A DNA stretch of 64,000 nt from Reticulitermes speratus (GCA_021186555.1 JAJKFL010000007.1:998501-1062500); one strand, 5' to 3'. Positions 11,478 to 23,399 are shown, counted from the stretch's first letter. Translations and numbers: made by a program. Notes: generated by a model from the sequence alone, not told the origin.

Positions 11478-12336
11478 TACGAAGGTCGGTACAAAAGTAT
11501 TGCCTCGTATTTGTTTAAGTGTTGCGCCATGTAGACTTTCTTGCCTTACTCACCAGGTAGTGACACTGTCGAGCTCCTCCAGGATCATCGATGCTCCAGT
11601 CAGTCACATGCGTTCAACACAGCAGCAGTGCAAAATGGCGGATGTTGTGGACGTACGTACTGGGCAAAGAGTGGTGATTAAATTTCTTACTGCGAAAGTC
11701 TTCAGTCCGATAGAGATTCACAGACAACTGAGGATCATGTATGGTGAGGATGCAACGGACGTTAGCTCAGTTAGATGCTTGGTCCGTCGTTCTAAGAACG
11801 GCGAAAAGGACGTTGGTGACAGGACCCGCAGCGCCCGACCGGTCATGGCGGCATGACAGAGACCAAAGGGAAAGTTGATGTGCTGATGTGCGATGACCAC
11901 GATATGTACAGACACTAAGGAAGTTAGAACAACGAATTCGAAGGGTTCGGCCAAACAGGAAGATGAATCAAGTCCTCCTACATGACTACGCCAGGCAACT
12001 GTCTCATCGTCCCTACAATCCCGATTTAGCATCCTCCAACTTCCATCTCTTTGGCACCCTGAAGTGTGAACTCCGAGGACGCCATTTTGCGGACGACGAC
12101 GAGCTGAAACAGCGTGCGTGAAGAGCTCAGACGCTTCAACAGAGAGTTTTACGCGACCGGCATACAGCGTCGCATGCAAAGGTGGATAAAGTGTGTTGAT
12201 AATGAAGGAGACTGTGTGGAAAAGTAATCTCAACTTTGTAAAGGACGTACCCATGACATATGTAAATTTCATTATAATTGTAGTTACAGTTTCTGAGAAA
12301 AAAATATGAGTCATTGCTTTTGTACCAACCCTCGTA
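11478..12336 (+). mobile_element. Mariner-like element, internally deleted and frameshifted
   Basis: It is flanked by TA and by terminal inverted repeats (GGTCGGTACAAAAG at the left, CTTTTGTACCAACC at the right). The + strand holds a transposase start at 11635 (MADVVDVRTGQRVVIKFLTA) with the helix-turn-helix region (SPIEIHRQLRIMYGEDA), then a stop near 11856. The C-terminal part resumes at about 11990 (LSHRPYNPDLASSNFHLF) and ends with VDNEGDCVEK at 12226. The middle of the catalytic domain is missing. The last catalytic Asp of the PSDFH-type motif reads Asn (SSNFH), and a +1 frameshift lies near 12118. At 859 bp it is shorter than the roughly 1.3 kb of complete mariners. Inactive. Confidence 0.9.
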
Positions 12337-12509
12337 TTGATAACAGGATATTGTGTCTGCGTTTATGTTTTTTGTTTTAAATTAAAACGAAGTATTCGTC
12401 TAACACTGGCTTTTGTTCTTTAGAACTGTCCTGAATAAAGCAAAATGGGATTTCACAAGATTTTATCTTTTGAATACATATTTTTAATTACTGTTGAGAT
12501 TAAAGTTTG

Positions 12510-12590
12510 TATGCATATATATATATATGTGGGCACACACACACATATATATATATGCGTGCATGTATATATATAGACATACACGGATAT
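12510..12590. repeat. TA/CA-rich simple repeat
   Basis: Mixed (AT)n and (CA)n runs. Confidence 0.9.
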
Positions 12591-12675
12591 TTAAAAGTAT
12601 TTTTATGGAATTGGTATGGTGTAATTAAGCTTGCTTTTACCTTGTACCTTCAAACGGTACGCACGTTGAAACACT

Positions 12676-12762
12676 GGGGTTTTGGTCTGCATTAATTGTT
12701 TTGGTCTGCATTAATTGTTTTGTTCTGCATTAATTGTTTTGGTCTGGATTAATTGTTTTCAA
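12676..12762. repeat. 19-bp tandem repeat, 4 copies
   Basis: The unit TGGTCTGCATTAATTGTTT is repeated four times with single-base changes. Confidence 0.9.
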
Positions 12763-13403
12763 AAGGTCAGTGAACAGATGTGTCGCACCGACTGTCGGTG
12801 ATTGTCTTCAACAAAACGTTTTAAATCATCATGGAAGACGCCAACGCTTGTTTAAACAAGTGCTAGCTTGCTTTACAGCGCGATGAACACTGAAATGCAC
12901 TTACTGTCATCGCTAAGGGCACTTACTGTCATCGCTAAGGGCAAGAATCCTTCTGTGTTTTGTTGTCCCTAATAGATCTACGTGTGTCGCTGTATTCAAC
13001 AAGAATGACTTACTAATATTGTGCTACCGGAGGCTGTTTATGAAAAATGAGCAGACAAAAGTCATCTGATTTAGGTTTTTGCTTTCTGTAGCTGTATTTA
13101 ATTACATTTACCACTAGGCTAACTCGTAAAGCAACATGGTACCGAGGGGTAGTTAGCTGACATGTGTCAAAATTGTACTTATCATTTCCCAGTGAATATT
13201 GCCCATTTGCCTTCAGAACCTTTTACATAATCCTTCACGGAAGTAGAATTTTGTTAAAAAAAAGTTTACTGTCCTTAGTTTTTGTGTTGAAGTAATTGAT
13301 GAGATGTGATCAGTTTTGTTTTATCCTGTATATACTCGTAAGCGAAGCCTGGGAATGGATGTAGATGCACTTGCGCACCGTCTGCTGAGTTGTTTAGCGT
13401 GTT
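12763..13403. other. Intronic sequence, nothing recognised
   Basis: Contains one 22-bp duplication (GCACTTACTGTCATCGCTAA, 12897-12940). No gene or element is recognised. Confidence 0.5.
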
Positions 13404-14177
13404 TATGGGTACAGACATATGTACTAGCTTAAAGCATTATGGGTACAGACATATGTTCTAGCTTAAAGCATTATGGGTACAGACATATGTACTAGCTTAA
13501 AGCATTATGGGTACAGACATATGTACTAGCTTAAAGCATTATGGGTACAGACATATGTACTAGCTTAAAGCATTATGGGTACAGACATATGTACTAGCTT
13601 AAAGCATTATGGGTACAGACATATGTACTAGCTTAAAGCATTATGGGTACAGACATATGTACTAGCTTAAAGCATTATGGGTACAGACATATGTACTAGC
13701 TTAAAGCATTATGGGTACAGACATATGTACTAGCTTAAAGCATTATGGTACAGACATATGTACTAGCTTAAAGCATTATGGGTACAGACATATGTACTAG
13801 CTTAAAGCATTATGGGTACAGACATATGTACTAGCTTAAAGCATTATGGCACAGACATATGTACTAGCTTAAAGCATTATGGTACAGACATATGTACTAG
13901 CTTAAAGCATTATGGGTACAGACATATGTACTAGCTTAAAGCATTATGGTACAGACATATGTACTAGCTTAAAGCATTATGGTACAGACATATGTACTAG
14001 CTTAAAGCATTATGGGTACAGACATATGTACTAGCTTAAAGCATTATGGGTACAGACATATGTACTAGCTTAAAGCATTATGGGTACAGACATATGTACT
14101 AGCTTAAAGCATTATGGGTACAGACATATGTACTAGCTTAAAGCATTATGGTACAGACATATGTACTACTTTAAAGC
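13404..14177. repeat. 34/33-bp minisatellite, about 23 copies
   Basis: The unit contains TATGGGTACAGACATATGTA, then CTAGCTTAAAGCAT. Two length classes differ by one G (TATGGG or TATGG), the short class clustering in the right half. The unit includes the palindromic ACATATGT and several GTAC and AGCT sites. It shares CAGACATATGT with the 25-bp array at 55791. Confidence 0.98.
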
Positions 14178-14346
14178 ACCGTAACTGACCTATCCAACAT
14201 GATATTTACGAAATAATTTCTGAACCTGCGTTGTATTAATTTACTTGACAATGTTTCGTGGTTACTTCGTCAGGCTTATCTTTCTTATTGAGCGTTACCC
14301 ACCGTTGAAGTAAAGCCCCTAGCTACTGTTGAAGTGAAGTGTGTGT

Positions 14347-15314
14347 GTTTGTGGCTATAGACTGCAGCATCTCACTGTTTGTGGCTATAAACTGCAGCAT
14401 CTCACTGTTTGTGGCTATAAACTGCAGCATCTCACTGTTTGTGGCTATAGACTGCAGCATCTCACTGTTTGTGGCTATAAACTGCAGCATCTCACTGTTT
14501 GTGGCTATAGACTGCAGCATCTCACTGTTTGTGGCTATAAACTGCAGCATCTCACTGTTTGTGGCTATAAACTGCAGCATCTCACTGTTTGTGGCTATAG
14601 ACTGCAGCATCTCACTGTTTGTGGCTATAAACTGCAGCATCTCACTGTTTGTGGCTATAAACTGCAGCATCTCACTGTTTGTGGCTATAAACTGCAGCAT
14701 CTCACTGTTTGTGGCTATAAAGTGCAGCATCTCACTGTTTGTGGCTATAAACTGCAGCATCTCACTGTTTGTGGCTATAAACTGCAGCATCTCACTGTTT
14801 ATGGCTATAAACTGCAGCATCTCACTGTTTGTGGCTATAAACTGCAGCATCTCACTGTTTGTGGCTATAAACTGCAGCATCTCACTGTTTGTGGCTATAA
14901 ACTGCAGCATCTCACTGTTTGTGGCTATAAACTGCAGCATCTCACTGTTTGTGGCTATAAACTGCAGCATCTCACTGTTTGTGGCTATAAACTGCAGCAT
15001 CTCACTGTTTGTGGCTATAAACTGCAGCATCTCACTGTTTGTGGCTATAAACTGCAGCATCTCACTGTTTGTGGCTATAAACTGCAGCATCTCACTGTTT
15101 GTGGCTATAAAGTGCAGCATCTCACTGTTTGTGGCTATAAACTGCAGCATCTCACTGTTTGTGGCTATAAACTGCAGCATCTCACTGTTTGTGGCTATAA
15201 ACTGCAGCATCTCACTGTTTGTGGCTATAAAGTGCAGCATCTCACTGTTTGTGGCTATAAACTGCAGCATCTCACTGTTTGTGGCTATAAACTGCAGCAT
15301 CTCACTGTTTGTGG
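14347..15314. repeat. 30-bp minisatellite, about 32 copies without indels
   Basis: The unit contains CTCACTGTTTGTGGCTATAA, then ACTGCAGCAT. Every unit is exactly 30 bp, with only a few substitutions (TAG/TAA in the left third, AGTGCAG in four units). Three long frames (two +, one -) stay open only because the unit lacks stops. They are not genes. Confidence 0.98.
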
Positions 15315-15370
15315 AGGACAGCGGCTACCGAGCTGCGAACTGCAGCGTCGACCTAATTATGAAGTGGATT

Positions 15371-15720
15371 GTCTGCTTAGTTCTGAACTGGTGTTTGTAC
15401 CTAGTTCTGAACTGGTGTTTGTACCTAGTTCTGAACTGGTGTTTGTACCTAGTTCTGAACTGGAGAATCTACCTATTTCCGAAATAGAGCGTCTACTGCA
15501 GCGTGTGCCTGCTTTTGATCTGTGGTGTCTAACGTAATTCTAATCTGAATGTGTCTGCGTACTTAAGAGATGGACTCAATGTCTAGTCCTTAAATGGAGC
15601 GTCTGCTTATTCCTGTACTAGCGTGTCTACCTAGTTTTGAACTGGGGCGTCTATCGAGTTCTTAAAGTCACTGTCAGTGTAATCCTTAACTGGAGCGTCT
15701 GCTTCTAAGAAAGTAATTTC
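15371..15720. repeat. 24-bp tandem repeat grading into a decayed array
   Basis: Four clear copies of a 24-mer with TAGTTCTGAACTGGTGTTTG lie at about 15378-15465. Further right, up to 15700, related pieces (TTTTGAACTGGGGCGTCT, CCTTAACTGGAGCGTCTGCT) recur at irregular spacing. I read this as an older, mutated part of the same array. Confidence 0.7.
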
Positions 15721-16319
15721 CGCCCACGAGTCACGCCGTCTTGCCCTCTCCAAACGGTATATTATCTTTACAATATTAATGAAGTCGGTGCTTTCGAAAG
15801 AACAGTAACGTGACAGTGCTGACCTTTCTGTCGTTTAAAGGAACTATATTGTGGGTCTGAAAGACACGACTCTCAGAGAGCGAACGTGAACGGCACTTCC
15901 TGGAAAAGACAAGCAGTTCTCATATGTGAACGTTCCCTGCGCGGTTAAATATAGGAAATGGGAAAGAATGTTACGTAACGCCGCCGTTTAAGTCTGTTTG
16001 AATCCCGTGACTCGCAGCCTGCATTTAGCGTTCAGGGCCGAGAGCCACCCAGAAACATCTGACTCATAAATGTTTCATGTAAGTCCAGCGTTTGGTGAAA
16101 GAAGCACAAATGTGCGTAGGGTTTAGCCTAAAGTGATGAATAGCACAGAAAGTGGAAACCAGCGCTGTCGCACAAATCACACTTAAGCTGTAAAAAAAAT
16201 TAAACGTTTTTTGTTTTATGAGTAGGAAGTTTGTTTGCTTCTGAGCATCTCCTGTAATGTTTAACATTTATTCATAAATAAATCTTAAAACAAAGAAAGG
16301 AGCAATTGTGCGTACAGAA
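15721..16319. other. Intronic sequence, nothing recognised
   Basis: No repeat family, RNA gene or exon is recognised. Confidence 0.5.
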
Positions 16320-16775
16320 AATCCTAGAAAGGAATGAACATAGGCTGACGGTGCTGAGGAAGGTTCTTGAGCCTAAGAGGGACGATGTAACAGGGGAGTG
16401 GAGAAGACTACATAACGAGGAGCTTTATACTGTATACTCCTTACAAAATATTACTCGGGTGATTAAATAAACAATAATGAGATGGGCATGGCATGTGGCA
16501 CGTATTGGGGACAGGAGAGATACATACAGGGTTTATTGGGGAGACCTGAGGGAAGGATACCACTTAGAAAACCTAGGCGTACATGGGAGGATAATAATAA
16601 AATGGATTTTGAAGACGTGGGATGGGGTAATGGATTGGATTAATCTGGCTCAGGATAGGGACAGGTGGCGGGCTTGTATGAATCCGTTAATGAAGCTTCG
16701 AGTTCCATAAAATGCGGGGAATTTCTTGACTAGCTGAGGACGTGTTAGCTTCTCAGGAAGGACTCTGCTCTATAG
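16320..16775 (+). mobile_element. LINE fragment, 3' end
   Basis: The + strand reads LTVLRKVLEPKRDDVTGEWR, then RMRWAWHVARIGDRRD, and ends with AQDRDRWR and MKLRVP before the conserved 3' UTR (AAAATGCGGGGAATTTCTTG). It has internal frame breaks and is 5'-truncated. Same family as the fragment at 7866-8560. Confidence 0.85.
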
Positions 16776-17477
16776 TGTTTAATTAATTTGTTAGTTTGTT
16801 TGTTGTGGATTTATAACAGCTCTTTGTGTCGGGCCCAACTCAGCAGCTACTCCCCACCCCTCTACCTGGGGATAGGAAGAGAGCCAGTTTTCAAGCTGAT
16901 CCCTTTTCAATACCGGACGATGGATAAAGACCAGGAACGTAACAAACTTAAGCGTAATACGGCATCATTACGTTCTTTAGAATTGGTAACGAGTTCTTGT
17001 TTAGCATCCTAGCTCTTGATTTTGTTTATGCTATAAATTTGAATGTTCAAGCATAAACGATTCATATTCTTACAGTAGCCTGAAGTGTTCTGTGACAGTT
17101 GCTCGCAGGACGCCTGAGGCAGGAATTGTCATTTGCATTGCGTTGGAAAAGGAACCTGGAAATAAATTCAAGCGTGACTTCATGTAACACTAGAAGAAGC
17201 AAGCTACAAAATATATTATGTCGTCTAACTTCGCACAGAAATCAGTCTTTAAAAAAATTAACACATTCGTCGGAGAACAACACAAAATGTTGACGTATTA
17301 AGTCAAAGCACGCTGTCTTGAACGCAGGAATATAAACAGGTCTAGACTTTCAGTAGAAGATGACTGTCTCCAAGATGCTCACAATGCCACAAGAGTTTCT
17401 TACAGTTTATTGCATCCTGAAAAACATCGAACAGCGGGTAAAAATGACTGTAAATAGGCTATTATGATATAGACGGC
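16776..17477. other. Intronic sequence, nothing recognised
   Basis: Two short open frames (16788-17012 and 17099-17293) match nothing I recognise. Confidence 0.5.
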
Positions 17478-17705
17478 GTGGAAAAACTAGGCGTGGGTGG
17501 GAATACAAAATTGACATTGATTTTAAATAAGTGGACTAGGAGAGTTTTGACTAGATTCACCACCTACCTGGCTCAGGATAGAGACAAGGAGAGGACTCAT
17601 GTGACCACAGTAGTGAGCATTCGGGTTCCGTAAAATGCGGGGAATGTCTTGACTAGATGACGGCTTGTTAGAGTTTCAAAGGGGACTCCTCTGCAAGAGT
17701 TACTT
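17478..17705 (+). mobile_element. Diverged LINE tail
   Basis: Degenerate match to the end of the same LINE: a CTAGGCGTGGGTGGGA-like segment, LAQDRDKE, then GTTCCGTAAAATGCGGGGAA and the 3' UTR. Older than the copies at 19787 and 44229. Confidence 0.7.
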
Positions 17706-17717
17706 AGATCGATGCTT

Positions 17718-17778
17718 GGTTGGCTGGCTGGCTGGCTGGCTGACTGACTGACTGGCTGGGTGGCTGGATGGCTGGATT
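17718..17778. repeat. (GGCT)n/(GACT)n tetranucleotide tract
   Basis: About 14 tetranucleotide units with interruptions, directly downstream of the LINE tail. It may have grown from the LINE's tetranucleotide tail. Confidence 0.85.
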
Positions 17779-18990
17779 GGCTCTTGGTTTTATGGTTAGT
17801 TTGTTGCTACTTAATTAATTAATTTATTGATTCGTTGAATGATGATTCATTAGATGTTAATGTACTGGTGAATCAGATTTATGATTGTTTTTGGAAAGAC
17901 TGTAACGTTAGATTTGCAGAATTAATTGGGATGTTGCACTGAATACCTCGTATAATTGTGGGAGGTACTAACAAGGGTGTGTGTGTACAGGCTTGTCTTT
18001 CGTCGGCAAATTCAGCATTGTTGCTGGAAGAAATATTATGATTTTTTGGGTCTTCTTTGAAGTTCTGTTGAAGCACCATTGTTGCTATGTGGCATTGTTG
18101 CTATGTGGCATTCACACTGATTTTCGGAGTTTTACTTATTTAAAAAATTAAAAACTGCACTTTGCATTGTGTCTAATGGCATAATTGTTTTACTGTGTTT
18201 CGCGAAAATCAGCCAACTGTTTCAAAACTTAGAAGTGGAACCCACTGACGCACCCACAAATTATCTCGTAAGTTTCTTTTTAATTCCCTTAATAAAGCAA
18301 GTAGGCTAAGTATATAATAGGTGCAGAATGTACCCGGTCAATGGGAATTTCCGCTCAGAAATCCGCGGTAGAAAGGTTGGTGGGGAGACGGACATAGAAG
18401 GAAGCCGCAAGCAGAGGCACGAGTGCCACTTCATACACATACATTTCGTGCTATAATTTTTTCAAGAAACACAAAGACATGTTCTCTTTAGCTTCGAAAG
18501 AAATACGTAACTACAAACTTGTGCTTTATATATTAAATCTAAAATTACTAAAAATGTATCGACTTTGAGATCATTAAAATTTAAGTAACAGTCATGTTCA
18601 TTAAATCGCACCAATACGCGTCATTGCTCAAGCCTTGTAAGCCTCCTACAAAGAAGCAAGTTTTCGCTTAATCGGTAACACTTTTCTCTTCTGTTTTGAA
18701 GGTACCTGTTTCAAATCTCGGCAGGAGTAGCTACTGGACTGAATGAGGGTTTCTTCCTCAGCCCCACTTGCGATCCCAGACAAATGCCGAGATAATATCT
18801 AAAATTTATTTATGACCGTTTCCTTTCACATCCCTTCCAGTTCACTATTTACTGTCATCCGATCATTCGACCCTGCACCATGACATGCTGACAGCGTCAT
18901 AAATAAAACCGCAAAGTAGCGAACATGTCACAACAGTTCAGGTTGGCTGAAGTTCCGTCTGCATACCCTGAATCAGTAGGCTATGTGAGA
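17779..18990. other. Intronic sequence, nothing recognised
   Basis: AT-rich, with a 16-bp duplication (ATTGTTGCTATGTGGC) at 18079-18110. No gene is recognised. Confidence 0.5.
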
Positions 18991-18995
18991 TTTAC

Positions 18996-19060
18996 CATTT
19001 TCATCGCGGTGACTGTGAATATCGCTGTGTCCTGGCAAGTGATGCTGTGTGGTCTGACAC
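18996..19060 (+). repeat. Fragment of LTAVTV-type dispersed repeat
   Basis: The translation reads like IAVTVNIAVSWQVMLCGLTQ, resembling the coding-like head of the dispersed repeats near 2575 and 37196. Very short and degenerate; low confidence. Confidence 0.3.
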
Positions 19061-19406
19061 AGGACATGTAGCATCTGTCGTGATGGCGACTGTAGCTTCC
19101 TGTGCCACTGTACAACGGGACACTTCTCCGTAGTTCACAGGTCGGACTGTTGAGAATTGTTACACAGCAGTGCTGTATTTAATAACATGGACACCTTAGC
19201 TCTCTTTTTAATTCTGAGAACACAGAAAATACTGTACAGAGTTCAGCTGAATATGCGGCATCACGATGAGGTTCGGGTAACGACGCAACAGAATTCCATA
19301 ATCGCTGAGGGTATTTTGATACGTTCAGTAGCTGCCAAATGCTGAAGGAAGATGCTGTACCGTGTAGTTAGGTGCTGAAGATAAATGTAACTATTTTTGT
19401 GAACAG

Positions 19407-19567
19407 GTGACGGCCTGGACTACCTGAACTTGGCGCTGAAGGATGGTGGCGTCACACTGACGATGAACCTGGGAAATGGACGCCTGGAGATGCAGATCAA
19501 GCCGAACAAAGTGCGGTTTGACGACAACCAGTGGCACAAGGTCACCGTGCACAGGAAAGTACAAGAG
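19407..19567 (+). CDS. Nrx-1: Neurexin internal exon 2 of 5 (LNS2 core)
   Basis: The acceptor is TTTGTGAACAG and the donor GAG|GTAGGT. The first two bases complete the Gly codon left open by the preceding exon, and the remaining 159 nt are 53 codons ending in phase 0. The peptide includes GDGLDYLNLALKDGG, NLGNGRLEMQIKPNKVRF and DDNQWHKVTVHRKVQE. This is the beta-sandwich core of a laminin-G/LNS domain, with the family's typical D-x-x-W-H-x-V motif. It continues the LNS2 domain begun 13.6 kb upstream. The last residues (HRKVQE) mark the position of splice site 2 in neurexins, immediately before the 27-nt microexon. A 133-bp LINE insertion lies about 220 bp downstream. Confidence 0.95.
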
Positions 19568-19588
19568 GTAGGTCTGTGTGTGTTCTTT

Positions 19589-19666
19589 GTTTGTTTGTTT
19601 GTTTGTTTGTTTGTTTCCGTCTTTTTCCTGCTCCTGTTTCACTCACATCATCATCATCATCATCAT
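19589..19666. repeat. (GTTT)n and (CAT)n microsatellites
   Basis: About seven GTTT units just inside the intron after the neurexin exon, then (CAT)n at 19646-19665. Confidence 0.95.
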
Positions 19667-19786
19667 ATTTTTATTCTTGGCTTTATTCCTTCACGGATTT
19701 GCGGACTGCATTTTCACAGGCACTCTCACTCGGCGTCTGTAGCTTCTAAACACCAACGGTACATAACGCAATGTATGTATGTTTCT

Positions 19787-19919
19787 GATAGGGACAGGTG
19801 GCGGGCTCTTGTGAGTGCGGTGATGAACCTTCGGGTTCCATAAAACGCGGGGAATTTCTTGACTAGCTGACGACCTGTTAGCTTCTCAAGAAGGACTGTG
19901 CTCCATGGAGTTAGTTAGT
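19787..19919 (+). mobile_element. Short LINE insertion with target-site duplication
   Basis: Only the last 133 bp of the LINE ([18 protein letters not shown], stop, 3' UTR, (GTTA)n tail) are inserted between copies of TATGTATGTTTCT (19774-19786 and 19920-19932). The 13-bp duplication marks target-primed integration with strong 5' truncation. Confidence 0.93.
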
Positions 19920-19949
19920 TATGTATGTTTCTATTTACATGTAAATAGG

Positions 19950-20218
19950 GGCTGGGGTAGCTCAGTCAGTACAGTCACTAGGCTACGAGCTGGACAAATC
20001 GGGATTCCATTCCTGCAACGACAAGAGAGTCTTCGGTTCTCAGACATACCGACAATGACACTGGGGCCCTGTCGCTCCGCTGGTCATTGGGTAAATGGGG
20101 CTCTGCTTTGGTTTTATAGCTGCCGGTGCGTGAAGTTGATCGCTTACGTCAACTTAGAGCCGAGGTTAAGAATTCGTGGAAAGTGCCTCCACTATCCATA
20201 CGCGTTCAGGATGAATAT
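19950..20218 (+). mobile_element. tRNA-derived SINE, family B
   Basis: Starts GGCTGGGGTAGCTCAGTCAG, with a tRNA-like A box and a decayed B box (GGGATTCCATTCC). Continues with the family-B body (CTGGGGCCCTGTCGCTCC) and the end GAGGTTAAGAATTCGTGG. No functional tRNA fold. Confidence 0.75.
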
Positions 20219-20849
20219 GTGATATATCTGTAGACTTGTCAACAGGAGGGTTCGGCTGGACGATGTACGTGGTCCCTTCTACTGAGGAGGTGTGCACGTC
20301 ATATCTGTGCACCGAAATTTGGGACAAGCCCTAGACAAGCTAGAATGATTACGAAATAATTAGTGATTTTATGCGAGTGTGTTAATTGTAAGTAACTTTA
20401 CACTAGATGACGTAATGTTATAATGTAAAGTACACGGTATGTCAGAGTCATGTGGGCCCATTTACATAAGGATAACACACATGTTGTAACAAGGCATATT
20501 GGCCTACCGCCGTCTTCATTGGCATTGACACTGACATGACAGGGGGCTTGTGTTATACAAAACTGAACAGTAATACACGTGTGTATTGAGGGTGTTTGAG
20601 AACAGTATGCTGAGGAAAATATGTACTTGCTAAGACAGAGGAAGTGACGGAGGATGCACAAAATTATATATTGAGAAGGTTCCTCGTCCTATGCAATTAA
20701 GAAAATCAAATCTACGTGCGTGAGATGCGTGGGGAAGTTTACCGGCATGCGATAGAAGAGCAATGCGTATCAAGTGTTAGCACGAACAGTTGAACATGCA
20801 GATGGAATGAAAATACTGAAATTGATTTTGTAGTATTTGGTAGCAGGAT

Positions 20850-20946
20850 GTGAACAGGAGTGGCGGGCTGTTGTGAAAAGGGTAATGAACATTCGGTTTG
20901 CATGAAGTGTGGGGAATTTATTGATTAGTTTTTGACCTGTTAACAT
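20850..20946 (+). mobile_element. LINE tail interrupted by a SINE
   Basis: GTGGCGGGCTGTTGTGAA, an AATGAACATTCGG-like end, stop and 3' UTR match the LINE 3' terminus. The UTR is split by the SINE at 20947-21207 and resumes at 21208. Confidence 0.75.
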
Positions 20947-21207
20947 TTTTTTATGGCTCAACAGCCCCTTTTCGGGTGCCTAGGCCTCCTCATTTACGGC
21001 GCTTCACGATCACACACTTTAAGACACACCACAGTCGGTAGGACTCCTCTGGACGAGTGATCAGCCCGTCGCAGAGACCTCTACCTGACAACACACAACA
21101 CTCACAAGAGACAGACATCCATGCCCCCGGTGGGATTCGAACCCACGATCCTAGTAAGCGAGCGGCCGCAGACCCACGCCTTAGACCGCGCGGCCACTGG
21201 GATCAGC
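20947..21207 (-). mobile_element. tRNA-derived SINE, family A, with 13-bp target duplication
   Basis: The reverse complement begins GATCCCAGTGGCCGCGCGGT (A box), has the B box GTGGGTTCGAATCCCACC and ends in oligo-A. It is bounded by GACCTGTTAACAT at 20934-20946 and 21208-21220. Inserted into an older LINE tail. Confidence 0.93.
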
Positions 21208-21224
21208 GACCTGTTAACATATCG

Positions 21225-22639
21225 ATAACAAATCTGTTCCTTGTATTTAATTAGTTGGCTTGTTGGTTAGTTTGTTGTAATTGAACTCTAATCCCGAATT
21301 CTGACATCGACAGGTCTTTCTTTTCTTTTGACTAAAGCAATCAGCTAAAATCGCCCGCCTTCCCTTTGACTTTTTGAGAGGGTGAGTTTGGTAATAGTAG
21401 TTCAACATGGCGTGTCGCCCTTGCGACGTCCATTAGGTTCATATGTTGCGTGTGACCTCTTGCTGCTATCAAAAGCGATTTCTGTACCCTAGTAGAGTCA
21501 TACAAATTGTTTATTCTAAGTGGCAACCCAAATGATTGTAGTTTGTGTATTACAGCCACGATGTGGAGTGTATAATTATTGTGAACATTAGTACAGATAA
21601 TGCAGAGTACAGTGTTTTACATAAAGAACAGTGTCCTTTATACTCGGGGCTTGAATTTGTCTCATGCGTTGCCTGTGTTGGAGTAAGCCTCTAAGTACAG
21701 GAACAAAACCAAAACAAACGGTCTAATTCCACGTATCTAACGCCGTAATTTAAGTCTCGTAAATATGCATTTCATGACGTATAATTATCATTCTAAAACC
21801 TGGAATTAATATGTGACTCAGGCCGTCGGAACTACAGTCGTCAGTTTTGCACTGTTGGCGCCTCAGAATTTGTGTTTAAAATAGTTGGCGATGAGAAAGT
21901 CTTGTGGGAGTGCGATGTGCAGAATTATATGGAGGGAAGGTAACTGAGATAAACTATTTTTCAATTTTTAAAACTGATGTCGCTCGATTTCTTTTAGTTG
22001 TCTTTATGTGTTCTGGACCGCATCAGGTTCCACGCGTCGACCTGCTGCGGCGCTTTGTGTGCAGTGTGTTCAGTCGAGTTGCTGTTCTGGGCACTACAAA
22101 GCACCAACTTTGTCTGCTTATTATATATAATGCGCTTAGTTCGTGATTGAGTCACACCCGGGTTATTCTTATGTTCGATTGTACTGCAAATAGCAGCAAT
22201 TCCCGAAAACAATATCTTTATGAAGCAGTGAGGAGTTACCCCCCATGCTTCAGTCGGCAATGCAGAGCCGTATATTGCCGATACAATCTATTAAGTTTCC
22301 CATTAATAATTCTCAAATTCCTGGCGTGAATGTTCGTTGAATAGCGATTTCCGTTATCCCTGTAGGGCTGTGGTATAAAGCAACGGAACGATCGGAGGCT
22401 TATCTGTGATAATCATAGCTAGAGACGCCGTGGAGTAACGCGTTGCATAATGGGGCCGTTTGTAGTTTTAACTTAAATTAGCTGGTACACGGTGTTCAAA
22501 CTATGATGCTTTCGAAACAATATACGTACAAGTAGGGCAAACCTCTGTGACAATGTAATGTGTAATAGTGATTTACCCTTGAATAAATTTTGTACTATGA
22601 ATAATATAGAGGTAAAGGTCGCCCCATGACATGCCTATG
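21225..22639. other. Intronic sequence, nothing recognised
   Basis: No repeat family or exon is recognised. Short open frames near 21341-21559 and 21904-22260 lack any recognisable product. Confidence 0.5.
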
Positions 22640-22795
22640 CAGGCACAGAGGGGAGGCGGAGGTATAGCTCGAACCCATTAGCAACCTCGGCGTTGGAAGG
22701 AGGTGGATGGTCAGCACCACGCCTCAGCTACTTTACCCCCGGAACAGAACCGGTACCCATTGTACAGGATGCAGGGTGAGTCTCGGGGCTTGTCT
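22640..22795 (-). mobile_element. SINE family B, truncated
   Basis: The reverse complement has CCTGTACAATGGGTACCGG, GGGGGTAAAGTAGCTGAGG and an AACGCCGAGGTTGC-like end: the body of family B without the tRNA-like head. Confidence 0.75.
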
Positions 22796-23070
22796 GTAAT
22801 GAATTATGTAGACAGCTATATTGTGCACAAATATTATACAGGTATCATATTTGTACTTAAACAAGTTGGGAAATGAGGGGACATGGTGAAAGGTCTGGTG
22901 ATTTGCACTTCGTCAGTAACAGCTCGCGTGAAATTGATGATTTCAAGAAACACGCCAACAAGTTCGAAAATTTGTGTACGTTCGTTTCTTCTTTTTGCAC
23001 ACAAAATCCATCGTTGCTGACGTCATGCGAACTACAAACAAAAGTACAATACGCGCTTTGCTTTCAGTAA

Positions 23071-23344
23071 GCAAACTGTTCACTGTCAGCGGATAATCAG
23101 GCAAACTGTTCACTATCAGCGGATAATCAGGCAAACTGTTCACTGTCAGCGGATAATCAGGCAAACTGTTCACTGTCAGCGGATAATCAGGCAAACTGTT
23201 CACTATCAGCGGATAATCAGGCAAACTGTTCACTGTCAGCGGATAATCAGGCAAACTGTTCACTATCAGCGGATAATCAGGCAAACTGTTCACTATCAGC
23301 GGCTAATCAGACAAACTCTTCGCTGTCAGCGGATAATCAGGCAA
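23071..23344. repeat. 30-bp minisatellite, 9 copies
   Basis: The unit is GCAAACTGTTCACTGTCAGC followed by GGATAATCAG. Variation is mostly GTC/ATC within the unit, and the last unit has three changes. Confidence 0.98.
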
Positions 23345-23399
23345 CACTGCAGTACCTATTGAACAATAAATAGTATTATGTCTTCACACTTGACAGTCA

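Noticed and set aside
11635-12228. Intact transposase gene or domesticated mariner
   Set aside because: Stops, a frameshift, a missing middle part and loss of the last catalytic Asp show it is dead. Matching inverted ends show it is an ordinary deletion derivative.
14323-15537. Long frames of 325-398 codons on both strands
   Set aside because: Product of the indel-free 30-bp array. No codon bias or domain.
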